From the NCBI RefSeq assembly GCF_010728925.1, contig NZ_AP022608.1, positions 2,418,001 to 2,482,000 of the forward strand: a stretch of 64,000 nt of DNA. The letters run 5' to 3'. The notes beneath the pieces are model-generated. The model was given only the letters and a program-made list of their open reading frames with translations. It searched no databases and was not told the origin of the DNA. Source of the stretch: Mycolicibacterium gadium. Lineage in GTDB: Bacteria > Actinomycetota > Actinomycetes > Mycobacteriales > Mycobacteriaceae. Numbering within the stretch: the first letter of the stretch is position 1; every line of letters starts with the position of its first letter. The position numbers and the translations under genes were made by a program. Positions 35,488 through 44,800 of the stretch are shown here, piece by piece.

Positions 35488-35898
35488 CGAGTAGCTACTC
35501 CCCGGCCTTCGGTCGATTAGTGGAGTCGTGCGAACGCTGCATCAGTCGAGCAGGCATAGCGGGCACGCTACAGCAACCTTACGAAGTATTTCCTTATGAC
35601 TGCAAACCATGACTGCAACCGACCTAAGCGCGTTCACGGCCCGATGCTGAACTCAATACAGAACGCCCGATTGGACGTTTGCGGTGACCCGTTGCACAGC
35701 GCGACCAGATGGCAAATCCTTCCTACGTCCCGCGGTGCATCGGTATCCGCGTTCATTGCTAGCCTGACCATGATATGAATCGGGCCAGCCCAACTGGTAT
35801 CGCGTTGGATGTCAGCGAACGGATCCGGGTCTTGTAGTTTGTCCGACAGCATCCCTCGATAAGGCGCGGTGTGCCAGGGCAAGAGCGGCGATAGGAGC
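35488..35898. other. Divergent intergenic region, MFS / O-methyltransferase (411 bp)
   Basis: Holds the upstream regions of the minus-strand MFS operon and the plus-strand methyltransferase gene. Apart from the palindrome at 35489-35500 I see no clear gene or promoter hexamers. It contains several AT-rich patches, including 35580-35620. Confidence 0.4.
35489..35500. promoter_or_regulatory. Perfect 12-bp palindrome GAGTAGCTACTC before the MFS gene
   Basis: Seen directly. It ends one base before the start codon of the MFS gene and partly overlaps its Shine-Dalgarno, so a bound protein or a hairpin could block expression of the MFS-Gtf-NRPS run. The same half-site, AGTAGCT, recurs as an inverted repeat at 38313-38333. 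Confidence 0.45.
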
Positions 35899-36936
35899 AT
35901 GGTGGGGGAAAACCTCTCGTTGGGCCAGCGCGCCCAGGCGTTGAGATGGCTGGTCTCGTACGGAGCGCGGCAGCCGATGGAGGCGGCCCGAGCGCAGGTC
36001 AGAACATGGCTTCAGAACCGCAGGGGCCACTCGGGCCAGGGCATCACGGCTGCTGATCGGGCTGCCCTCGATGAGACAAACCCTGAACTCCAGTCGCTAC
36101 GTGAGCGCTATGCCGGGCTGGGCGACATCGTCGGCACGTCGACCGTCTGGATTCCCGGTTTCGTCAGGCCGGAAGATCTGCTGTATTTCCGAGGTGACAA
36201 CTGCTACGTCTGGCAGAACCAGGACAACAACACACCGGAAAAGTACGTGCTGACGTACCTGTATTTGAAAACCATCGACACGCTCGGCCTTCTCGACGAT
36301 TTCGCGGAGGACGGCGACTTCGGCGTGTTTACGTATCCCACGGGCGACACGGACAAAAACGGAAACAAGCGATTCGTCAGCCGTGACCTGCTGGACTCCG
36401 CTAACGAGCTGTTATTTCTCGATCGGACGCTGCAAATCTCGCAGCTGCCGGAGGTGAAGGTGCTCGATATCGGTGCGGGGTACGGTCGGCTTGCCTACCG
36501 CGCCGTCTCCGCGCTTCCCAACATCGAGACGTATTTCTGCATCGACGCCGTTCCCGAGTCGACGTTCATCTCCTCCCATTACCTCTCCAGCAAAGGCGCG
36601 GCTCGGGCACGTGTCGTGCCGCTGGACGATCAACAGGACCTCGTTCCCGGGACCATCAAACTAGCGGTCAACATTCTCAGCTTTTCCGAGTGCGCGATCG
36701 AGGCGGTCGAATACTGGATTTCTCGGTGCGCCGAGCTGAAGATCGAGCATCTCTTCATTGTTCCCAACATCAGCGACGGGGACGAAGCGATCCGCCTGGT
36801 CAACGGCACCGATTACAGTCCGATACTCGCGAATTATGGTTATCACTTGTCGCACGTCGAGCCGAAGTACGCCAACTCAGAGGTGCAGAAATACGGCATC
36901 TCCCCCAAGTGGTACTACCTCTTCAGCGCCTCTTAG
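35899..36936 (+). CDS. Putative sugar O-methyltransferase (SAM-dependent)
   Basis: 345 residues from the ATG at 35899. The start is uncertain: AGGAG lies only one base before this ATG, and the GTG three bases on is an alternative. The Rossmann SAM-binding motif I is seen as VKVLDIGAGYGRLAYRAV in the middle of the protein, followed by an acidic residue at the end of beta-2 (FCIDAVP). The overall form resembles the putative sugar O-methyltransferase family found in polysaccharide and lipo-oligosaccharide loci, and it ends with the aromatic string PKWYYLF. The likely role is O-methylation of a sugar transferred by the neighbouring glycosyltransferases, as in GPL rhamnose/talose methylation, although those fmt genes are of a different type. 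The codons are less GC3-biased than in the NRPS. Confidence 0.75.
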   Translation: MVGENLSLGQRAQALRWLVSYGARQPMEAARAQVRTWLQNRRGHSGQGITAADRAALDETNPELQSLRERYAGLGDIVGTSTVWIPGFVRPEDLLYFRGDNCYVWQNQDNNTPEKYVLTYLYLKTIDTLGLLDDFAEDGDFGVFTYPTGDTDKNGNKRFVSRDLLDSANELLFLDRTLQISQLPEVKVLDIGAGYGRLAYRAVSALPNIETYFCIDAVPESTFISSHYLSSKGAARARVVPLDDQQDLVPGTIKLAVNILSFSECAIEAVEYWISRCAELKIEHLFIVPNISDGDEAIRLVNGTDYSPILANYGYHLSHVEPKYANSEVQKYGISPKWYYLFSAS

Positions 36937-37094
36937 GTCACCGATCACCCACAGTTGATTTCGCCCTGCCGCACTTGCCTTCTGCGAGGGCGCATTCTAT
37001 GCCTGTGCGGAGCTCAGCCGTAGGTGAACACGGCGCTAGGTCGTCCAGCCCATGTTGAACAATGGGACTCAGTTGGCTCTGCGGCCAAGCGATC

Positions 37095-38066
37095 TCAGGC
37101 CCAAGTCCCCTTGCGCCGGTTAGCCGTTGCCAGGAACTCCGTGAGGAGCTTGAACGTCCCTGGCCGGATGAACCGGTAGACCTTGTTGAAGCGTTGCAGA
37201 TTCTCAAATGCCGTACGGAAAGCACGTTCGCTTGCCCCATACGTCTCGAAAACGCGATCCAGCGCAGGCTCGTCACAGGGCTCATCCGTGGCCGCCGCGC
37301 ACAGCGCATCGTAGACCGTGGACATCCAGTCGGTACCGAAAGGCTCCGCCACTGACCCGCGGTTGCGCTGGTGGCGCAGATCATCTTTGAGGAACTCCTC
37401 GATTGCTGCCTCGTCCCGGTTGTTGAGATCGATGGCGAGCGCCGCGGAGATCCGCTTCATTTCCCGGCGCCAGTCCTCGAGGAGATTGTCGTAATGGACG
37501 AACACGCGCGGCGTGGTGCGCGTGTCCCTCTCGGCCAGCAGGTTGTATTTCAGCCACAACGCACTCGAGAGCTCCGGCGACGCTCCGCTGCGCACCGCAA
37601 TCGACTCGATGACCTCCTGCGGGTGGCGCACCGCAATCACGGTGACAACGTCGAATCCGGCCTGACGCGCCGCGTCAAACCACATGTCGGACATCAACGT
37701 GAACCTCGGGTCCTTCAGGACCACGAGCGGCGCGGCAGGCAACGTGTCGAGATATGCCCGGATCTCTTTGAGGCAAGCGGCTTTATCTTCGGGCCCGATC
37801 GCATCTTCGTCTCGCAACGGCAACGACGGGTCGAACGCGCTGCTTCCGAGGCGGCGCAGGATCCCCTCGTTGAGAACATTGACTTGGCGCGGCTCCCAGT
37901 GACCGAGCGGATTGTCCGGCATGGCACCCAACAGCTTGGCCGGGAGCGCCCCACCACATAGTGAAAGAACGCGGGTGAGCGCCGAAGTCCCCGACCGGTT
38001 GATGCCCAGCACGAACACGATGACCGGGCGCGGCGCCGTCCCGGCCCCCCCGGTAGAAGTGGTCAC
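37095..38066 (-). CDS. PAPS-dependent sulfotransferase family protein
   Basis: 323 residues from the GTG at 38066, with GGGAAG about nine bases upstream. The 5'-phosphosulfate loop is seen near residues 20-30 as GINRSGTSALTRVL, and the 3'-phosphate region later as VIAVRHPQEVIES. These proteins move sulfate from PAPS to a hydroxyl group, here presumably a sugar or hydroxyl of the lipopeptide. Sulfated GPLs are known from fast-growing mycobacteria. It is convergent with the methyltransferase gene (158-base gap) and divergent from the acyltransferase gene across a region with an inverted repeat. Substrate assignment is inference from position. Confidence 0.85.
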   Translation of the reverse strand: MTTSTGGAGTAPRPVIVFVLGINRSGTSALTRVLSLCGGALPAKLLGAMPDNPLGHWEPRQVNVLNEGILRRLGSSAFDPSLPLRDEDAIGPEDKAACLKEIRAYLDTLPAAPLVVLKDPRFTLMSDMWFDAARQAGFDVVTVIAVRHPQEVIESIAVRSGASPELSSALWLKYNLLAERDTRTTPRVFVHYDNLLEDWRREMKRISAALAIDLNNRDEAAIEEFLKDDLRHQRNRGSVAEPFGTDWMSTVYDALCAAATDEPCDEPALDRVFETYGASERAFRTAFENLQRFNKVYRFIRPGTFKLLTEFLATANRRKGTWA

Positions 38067-38427
38067 AGCCGCGGCTTCCCGCTTGATGCGACCTGCGGCG
38101 CAGTTTGCGTTCTGTTGCCGAAGGACCGCGATCCTCCGGAGCGCTTCGCGTCAATGCGCCGGCCCTTGTTCATGGCGACAGATTAGACGACGGCTCAACG
38201 CGATTCGCGTTGAATACCAGATGTGGCACAAACGCCCGGCTCGGGCCGGATTCAACTCCAGATGCCGGCCCGGTAGAAAGATGCGCAATTGGCCGCTCGC
38301 AGTCTGATACTCAGTAGCTGCCGATCAGCTACTCTCCTTTTCATGAAATGGCATGGCCACCACGAGGGCAGGCTGACAGTGGGAGGCCAGGTACGTCCTT
38401 CGCGCGAAGCCGTTGAGAGCGCTATCC
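38067..38427. other. Divergent intergenic region, sulfotransferase / acyltransferase (361 bp)
   Basis: No gene. It contains the inverted repeat at 38313-38333, followed by a pyrimidine run and an AT-rich stretch. Confidence 0.4.
38313..38333. promoter_or_regulatory. Inverted repeat AGTAGCTG-N5-CAGCTACT
   Basis: Perfect 8-bp arms separated by CCGAT, seen directly. A short pyrimidine run (CTCCTTTTC) follows, so it could also form a terminator-like hairpin. However, no gene ends here on either strand: both neighbours start and diverge. An operator shared with the palindrome at 35489-35500 (same half-site) is the better guess. Confidence 0.45.
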
Positions 38428-39777
38428 ATGGGTGAAGCGCGGCCGGACAATCGGCTTGCGTACGTCGACCACGGCTTGTACACGCAGCATCACGCCATCG
38501 GACGAAACCTGGTCATTCAGTGCGTGTGGCTCTACGAGCACCCCATCGATTTGGATGCGGTCCGGCGCTTTCACCACAATCTCGGTCGCGGATTGTTGGG
38601 ACGCCGCATCGAGCGCTCCCCGCTGCCGTTCGCCCGCGCCCACTGGGTGGTGGATCGGGGGCCATCGGACATTGACATCGAGCAATCTGCGCGTCCACGC
38701 AGCGAAGTCAGCGACTGGGCTGACGAACGCGCGCAATTGCCGATTGATCCCGAGCAGGGCCCCGGCTGGCATCTCGGCGTCCTCCCCCTCACGGACGGTT
38801 CGGCCGCGGTCACCCTGGTGCTGTCCCACTACCTGATCGACGGCCTCGGGCTGGTCCTCGCGCTAGTCGACGGGCTGATGGGCAACACGCACGATCTGGG
38901 TTACCCGCCGCCGCATTCACGCACTCGGCGGCGCGCGCTAGCAGCGGATGCCCGACAAACCGCGCGGGACGCACGCGAGGTGGCGCGGGCGCTCCGCGTC
39001 GCCACCAGACAGGCTCGCCGTCAGCGCCAAGAGGCTGCCAAATCACCGGCGCCGCGGCCCCCCGTCCGCCTCGACAGCGACCACGATGAGCCCATCGTCG
39101 TGCCCGGTGTCACCGTCGGCGTCGACCTGGCCGACTGGGATGCCCGGGCGAGTGCTCTTGGCGGAACGCGAAACACTCTGGGCGCAGGGTTCGCCGCGAA
39201 GTTCGGCGAGCTCATTGGCCGCTGCCATGCCGACGGCGCCGTCACCCTGCAACTGCCTGTCAGTGAGCGTTCCGAGGGCGATACGCGTGCGAACGCCATG
39301 GGGTTCGCACGCGTCACCGTCGACCCGACCCGGGTGACAAAGGACCTCGGTGAGGCTCGCTCGGCGATCAAGCAGGCGCTGAAGGCACTTCGGGAGACGC
39401 CTGACGATTCTTTGCAGGTTGCATGGCTGGCCGCGTTCACGCCGAAGCGGGCGTTGAAACGGATGGACGATGCGATGGTCGCCGACCCGGATAGCCCGGT
39501 GTTCTATTCGAATCTCGGCGACGTCGGCACGGTGGTCAACCGTCTCGATGGAACAGACGCCGAGTGGTGCACCGCGCGGGTGACCGCGCAGCACGAGAGG
39601 CGAGAGTGGCTGGAGCGGATCGGCGGCCTGATGACGCTTCAGTCGTTGCGCATTCCCGACCGTTTCGTCATCAGCATCAACGCCTACCAACCTGGCGCCG
39701 AGAACACAAAGCCCGCCATGCGGGAACTGGCTGCGCAGACGCTGGCGGAGTTCGACCTTATTGGAAGAATCGAGTAG
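38428..39777 (+). CDS. HxxxD-motif acyltransferase (WS/DGAT- or Pap-like)
   Basis: 449 residues from the ATG at 38428, with AGAG nine bases upstream; a TTG five codons earlier is possible. The active-site motif is SHYLIDG near residue 132, the HxxxDG of the condensation, PapA and wax-ester-synthase superfamily. A basic alanine/arginine-rich linker follows at about 165-215, and a DFGWG-like second motif is not evident. It probably acylates a hydroxyl group of the glycolipopeptide with a PKS- or FadD-derived acyl chain. Context supports this: it faces a FAAL-type fadD (36-base gap, convergent) and sits beside a Mas-like PKS, the usual pap-fadD-pks trio of mycobacterial surface lipids. It is not close enough for me to name a specific PapA. 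Confidence 0.8.
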   Translation: MGEARPDNRLAYVDHGLYTQHHAIGRNLVIQCVWLYEHPIDLDAVRRFHHNLGRGLLGRRIERSPLPFARAHWVVDRGPSDIDIEQSARPRSEVSDWADERAQLPIDPEQGPGWHLGVLPLTDGSAAVTLVLSHYLIDGLGLVLALVDGLMGNTHDLGYPPPHSRTRRRALAADARQTARDAREVARALRVATRQARRQRQEAAKSPAPRPPVRLDSDHDEPIVVPGVTVGVDLADWDARASALGGTRNTLGAGFAAKFGELIGRCHADGAVTLQLPVSERSEGDTRANAMGFARVTVDPTRVTKDLGEARSAIKQALKALRETPDDSLQVAWLAAFTPKRALKRMDDAMVADPDSPVFYSNLGDVGTVVNRLDGTDAEWCTARVTAQHERREWLERIGGLMTLQSLRIPDRFVISINAYQPGAENTKPAMRELAAQTLAEFDLIGRIE

Positions 39778-39813
39778 CCACGGTCGACCCTCCACGCGGT
39801 ACCTGGGTACTGC

Positions 39814-41547
39814 CTAAGTGTCCACGCGCGCGAACTCACCGTGCTGGTACTGCTCGACACAGGCCGCCCGTCTGACCTTCCCACTTGTCGTGATCGGAAT
39901 CGAACCGGGTGACACCAGAACCAGATCCGCGACGCCGAGACCGTGCGAATTCGAGATGGCCGAGGTGACCTCGCGCTTGACGACGGACAACTTGTCCATC
40001 GCCTCCTCGTCGGAAGCACCCCGCTTCTTGACTTCGGCAATGACGACAAGCTGCTCGCTGCCCTCATGTGGAACGGCTATCGCCGCGACCCGACCACCGG
40101 TTATCTCCTGGCTCGTCGCCTCGATGTCGTCGGGAGAGTGGTTGCGCCCGTAGACAATCAAGAGATCCTTGATACGGCCGACGATGAACAGCTCCGAATC
40201 GGCGACGAAGCCCAAGTCCCCAGTTCGCAGCCAAGGCCCCTCAGGTGTGCCGGCCGACGGCGCGACAAGCATGCCTCCGAAGGTGCGCTCCGTCTCCTCG
40301 TCTTTCTGCCAGTAGCCCATTGCCACGTTTTCGCCGTGCACCCAGATCTCGCCAGTGGTGCTCTCCGGACATTCGGTCCGTGTCTCAGGGTCGACGATGC
40401 GTACATCTGGAGATTCGCCCAGCGGATAACTGATAAGCGGTGTGCCGCTTCCGGTTTCGCACCGCTCCGCGCGGCCGTCGGTGAGTTTCGTCGGCTCGAA
40501 ATCGACGATCTTGGGTGCCTGACCTGCTCTGCTGGTGGCGACGTAGACCGTCGCCTCGGCAAGGCCGTAGGAGGGCCGGACCGCCTTCTCGGACAAATTG
40601 AAGCGCGCGAACCGCTCCACAAAGCGTTTGAGGGTCGTGGGATGCACCCGTTCGCTACCGCTGAGGATGGACTCCACGCTGCCTAGGTCGAGGCCGCTCA
40701 TGTCGTCGTCAGACGTCTTCCGCGCCGCCAATTCGAACGCGAAGTTCGGCGCTGCCGAAAAAGCGTGCGGCTCGGTAGCCAGCAATTGCATCCACCGAGC
40801 CGGATGCTGCAGGAAGGACACCGGGCTGGTGAGCACAGCGGGGAGTCCCAGCAGAGGCGGCGCACAGACGCCCAAAACCAGACCCATGTCGTGGTAAAAC
40901 GGCAGCCACGAAACAATAGACATGTCCTGCGGCGGAACGCCTCCGCTGTCCGGAAAGTAACCGGTCAACAGCTGCTCGAAATTGGTTACCAGGTTTCGAT
41001 AGGAGATCGTCACTCCAGCCGGAGTCCGAGTCGATCCAGAGGTGTATTGCAGATACGCCGTATCTTCGTGAAGAGCGTCGCGGGATTCAGCTCGAGCCGG
41101 TCCGTCCAGATCCAGCAGATCGACCTCGACGATCGCCGGCGCCGGCGCATCCGACAGCAACTGTTTCTGGACGTTGCCTTTGACCGCCGACGTCGTCAGA
41201 ACAGCAGCGGGCGCCGCGTCACGCAGCACCGAATCCACCCGTTCGTCGCTGACACCGCCCAGCGGGACCGAAAGCGGCACCGCGATGAGCCCGGCCTCGA
41301 GTGCACCCAGAAACGCCACGATATAGGGCAGTCCCTGCGGCGCCGATATCACCGCGCGATCGCCGGGGGATCCGCATTGTCTGAGCTCGCGTGCGACGTT
41401 CAGCGTTCGCCGATACAACTGAGCCCATGTCAGACTCTCGGCAATGCCGGCCCATTCCTGCTCATAATCGATGAACGTGTATGCGATGTCGTCAGGCTGG
41501 AGACTGGCACGCTCGCGCAGCAGGGCCGGCAGAGATGTTTCGACCAT
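39814..41547 (-). CDS. FAAL-type fatty acyl-AMP ligase (FadD)
   Basis: 577 residues, the usual FAAL size. The ATP/AMP motif near residue 167 reads [15 protein letters not shown], the form typical of mycobacterial FAALs (FadD23/26/28/30) rather than acyl-CoA ligases. Further AMP-binding regions are [12 protein letters not shown] and the late WLRTGDLGF. It activates a long fatty acid as acyl-AMP and hands it to a carrier protein of a PKS or NRPS. Here the partner could be the Mas-like PKS encoded divergently 279 bases away, or the starter C/T pair of the NRPS. Which one is unknown. The start lies directly behind a -10-like TAACCT, suggesting a leaderless message. Confidence 0.92.
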   Translation of the reverse strand: MVETSLPALLRERASLQPDDIAYTFIDYEQEWAGIAESLTWAQLYRRTLNVARELRQCGSPGDRAVISAPQGLPYIVAFLGALEAGLIAVPLSVPLGGVSDERVDSVLRDAAPAAVLTTSAVKGNVQKQLLSDAPAPAIVEVDLLDLDGPARAESRDALHEDTAYLQYTSGSTRTPAGVTISYRNLVTNFEQLLTGYFPDSGGVPPQDMSIVSWLPFYHDMGLVLGVCAPPLLGLPAVLTSPVSFLQHPARWMQLLATEPHAFSAAPNFAFELAARKTSDDDMSGLDLGSVESILSGSERVHPTTLKRFVERFARFNLSEKAVRPSYGLAEATVYVATSRAGQAPKIVDFEPTKLTDGRAERCETGSGTPLISYPLGESPDVRIVDPETRTECPESTTGEIWVHGENVAMGYWQKDEETERTFGGMLVAPSAGTPEGPWLRTGDLGFVADSELFIVGRIKDLLIVYGRNHSPDDIEATSQEITGGRVAAIAVPHEGSEQLVVIAEVKKRGASDEEAMDKLSVVKREVTSAISNSHGLGVADLVLVSPGSIPITTSGKVRRAACVEQYQHGEFARVDT

Positions 41548-41553
41548 CGCATG

Positions 41554-41584
41554 AGGTTACCGTCATCCGTCCACGGATCGTCAA
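41554..41584 (-). promoter_or_regulatory. Candidate leaderless promoter of fadD
   Basis: On the minus strand TTGACG (41584-41579) and TAACCT (41559-41554) are separated by 19 bases, and the ATG begins six bases after the -10. TANNNT placed 6-7 bases before the start codon is the common layout of leaderless mycobacterial transcripts. The spacer is slightly long. Confidence 0.4.
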
Positions 41585-41691
41585 CGTGTTGGACGCCACC
41601 ACCAGCAAAGTCACGGTTAGGTAACGGTTCGCGGCACTACCCTAAATCTGCAGCACCTGCATATTAAATTCCGCGGGGCCACACAGCCCCG

Positions 41692-41719
41692 TTGACGTGC
41701 CAGAAGGCCCTGATACGGT
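41692..41719 (+). promoter_or_regulatory. Candidate promoter of the PKS gene
   Basis: TTGACG at 41692-41697 and TACGGT at 41714-41719, spacer 16, on the plus strand in the fadD/pks divergent region. This would leave a 5' leader of about 100 bases. The hexamers match SigA-type consensus only partly. Confidence 0.35.
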
Positions 41720-41826
41720 AAGCATCAAATGATGGAGACGTAGGCACCCCCGGGGGTAGAGATGCGGTGCCGCGGCTTAAGTCAAGCAACGGCAAGCCTG
41801 CGTGAGATTTGCTGTGAGGAGACGTA

Positions 41827-44800
41827 ATGGCTTCATTGGGGCCGATCGACGATCGCTCAGACCGCTCGGCCCTGGCCAAGCCTTCGCCCGAGGCGAACGC
41901 ACCGGAGACTCAGGTCGCTGTCATCGGCGTGGGCTTTCGTCTGCCTGGCGGGATCACCTCTCCGGAGCAGCTGTGGGACGCGCTCCTGCGCGGCGAGGAC
42001 TTCATCACCGAAATCCCCTCCGAGCGTTGGGACGCCGACGATTACTACGATCCCGAGCCCGGGGTGCCCGGTCGGTCGGTGTCGAAATGGGGCGCTTTCC
42101 TCGATGACGTCGCGGGCTTCGATGCCGAGTTCTTCGGGATCAGCGAGCGCGAGGCCGCCTCGCTCGATCCGCAGCACCGGTTGTTGCTGGAAAGCTCCTG
42201 GGAAGCCATGGAGCACGCCGGTGTGTCGACCGAGACCATGCGTGAATCTCTCACCGGTGTGTTCATGGGGCTGACGCATTTCGACTACCAGTTGATGACG
42301 GCCGATTCCCCCGCCATGGAAGAACCGTACGGCTATCAGGGCAACATCTTGAGTATGGCGTCCGGTCGGATCGCCTACAGCCTGGGCCTGAAGGGTCCCG
42401 CGCTGACGGTAGACACCGCGTGTTCTTCGGGTCTGGTCACGGTGCACATGGCTTGTCGTAGCCTGATCGACGGCGAAAGCGATATGGCGTTCGCGGGCGG
42501 CGCCTTCGTGATGCTGGAACCGCGCAAGTTCGTCGCGGGGACGGCGCAGGGCCATCTGTCGCCCACCGGACGGTGTCATGCGTTCGACGTCGCGGCAGAC
42601 GGATACGTGTGTGGCGAAGCTTCTGCCGTCGTGTTGCTCAAGCGATTGCCGGATGCGCTGAGGGATGGTGACCGAATCCTCGCGGTCGTGCGTGGCACGG
42701 CCGCCAACCAAGACGGCCACACCGTCAACATCTCGACGCCGTCGCTGGACGCGCAGAAAGCCGTGTATCGGGCAGCTTTGGCCGCTGGGGGGGTCGACGC
42801 CCGCAGCGTCGGCATGGTCGAGGCGCACGGCACCGGCACCTCGGTCGGTGATCCCATCGAATACACGAGTTTGGCCGAGATATACGGCGTCGAGAGCGCT
42901 TGTGCACTGACGTCGATCAAGACCAACCTCGGACATGCCCAGTCGGCCTCCGGGACGCTCGGGCTGATCAAGGCCGTGCTCGCTCTGCAGCATGGCGTTG
43001 TTCCACCGAACCTGCATTTCACCAGGCTGCCCGACAACATCGCCGGCATTGACACCAAACTTTTTGTGCCGCAAGCGATCACAGACTGGCCGACGAGTGG
43101 GGACCACCCCCGCCGCGCCGCAGTGTCATCGTATGGGGTGACGGGCACCAACGCCCACGCCATCTTGGAGCAGGCACCCGCGACCGCGGTGATCAATGCA
43201 GACCACCACGGCGCAGCCGAAAAAACCGAGGCCGCGTCACTGCTGTTTCCTGTGTCGTCCACCTCGGCCGACGAATTGCGCCGAACCGCAGGCCTGTTGG
43301 CTGATTGGGTAGACGGTCACGACGACGTGGCGTTGGCGGATCTGGCTTACACGCTGACGCGTCGGCGCGCGCATCGTCCCGTGCGCACCGCCGTCACTGC
43401 GAGCAGCCGGCGGGAACTCACCGCGGCTTTGCGTGAGGTCGCCGACGGCGACACTCCGTATGAGGCCGCCGTCGGGCGCGATGATCGGGGTCCGGTTTGG
43501 GTGTTTTCCGGCCAGGGTTCACAGTGGGCCCAGATGGGCTCGCAGCTGTTGGCGACCGAACCGGTATTCGCGGCCACGGTCGCGCAAATCGAGCCGGTGA
43601 TCGCTCGCGAGTGCGGCTTCTCCGTCACAGATGCGATGTCGTCACCCGAGATCGTGACCGGCATCGACCGCGTTCAGCCGACATTGTTCACCATGCAGGT
43701 CGCGCTGGCCGCCACCCTGAAGGCCCACGGGGCACGCCCCGGCGCGGTCATCGGACACTCGCTCGGTGAGGCCGCAGCGGCTGTCGTCGCCGGCGCGCTG
43801 TCGCTGGAAGACGGCCTACGCGTCATCTGCCGCCGCTCACGGCTGATGGCCCGCATCGCCGGTTCCGGCGCCATGGCATCGGTCGAATTGCCTGCTAAGC
43901 AAGTGATTTCGGAGTTGGCAGTGCGCAGCATCAAGGACGTCGTGGTGGCGGTAGTGGCCTCGCCGGAGTCTACGGTGATCGGCGGAGCCACCGAGACGGT
44001 TCGCGAGCTCGTCGCGGCCTGGGAGCAGCGCGACGTGATGGCCCGCGAGATCGCCGTCGACGTCGCTTCGCATTCACCTCAGGTCGCCCCGATCCTCGAT
44101 GAGTTGAAAGCTGCACTCGCTGAGCTCAATCCGATGACGCCCGCCGTGCCCTTCTACTCGGCAACCCAATTCGACCCTCGCGAACAGCCGGTGTGCGACA
44201 GCGGATACTGGGTGAACAACCTGCGCAACATGGTGCGCTTCGCTGCGGCGGTGCGAGCCGCTTTCGAAGACGGCTACCGGGTGTTCGCGGAGTTGGCGCC
44301 CCATCCGCTGCTCACGCATGCGATCGAGCAGACCGCCCGCAGTCTCGACATGCCGCTGGCCGCGTTCGCGAGCATGCGCCGTGAACAACCGCTGCCGTCC
44401 GGGCTGAGTGGACTTGTGGCAGATCTACACAGTGCGGGTGCCGCGGTGGACTTCTCCGTGTTGTACCCGAACGGGCGACTGGTGGACGCTCCTTTGCCGA
44501 CGTGGACACACCGTCGGCTTTGGCTGGACACCGACGGCCAGGAAACCCCGACACATGGTGGCTCCACCATCTCAGTGCACCCGCTGTTGGGCCCACATGT
44601 GCGCCTTCAGGAAGAACCCGAGCGCCACGTGTGGCAAGGGGAAGTCGGCACCGCCGCCCAACCATGGTTGGGCGACCACCAGATCCGCAACGTGGCAGTG
44701 CTGCCGGGAGCGGCGTACTGCGAGATGGCTTTGGGGGCAGCGCATGCCGTGCTGGGCGAAACGGCTGAAGTCCGTGACATCAGTTTCGAGGACGCGCTGC

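Noticed and set aside
37049..37066. Hairpin CCCAT...ATGGG as a terminator between the methyltransferase and sulfotransferase genes
   Set aside because: The stem is only five base pairs plus a bulged inner part, with no T-run; too weak to call.
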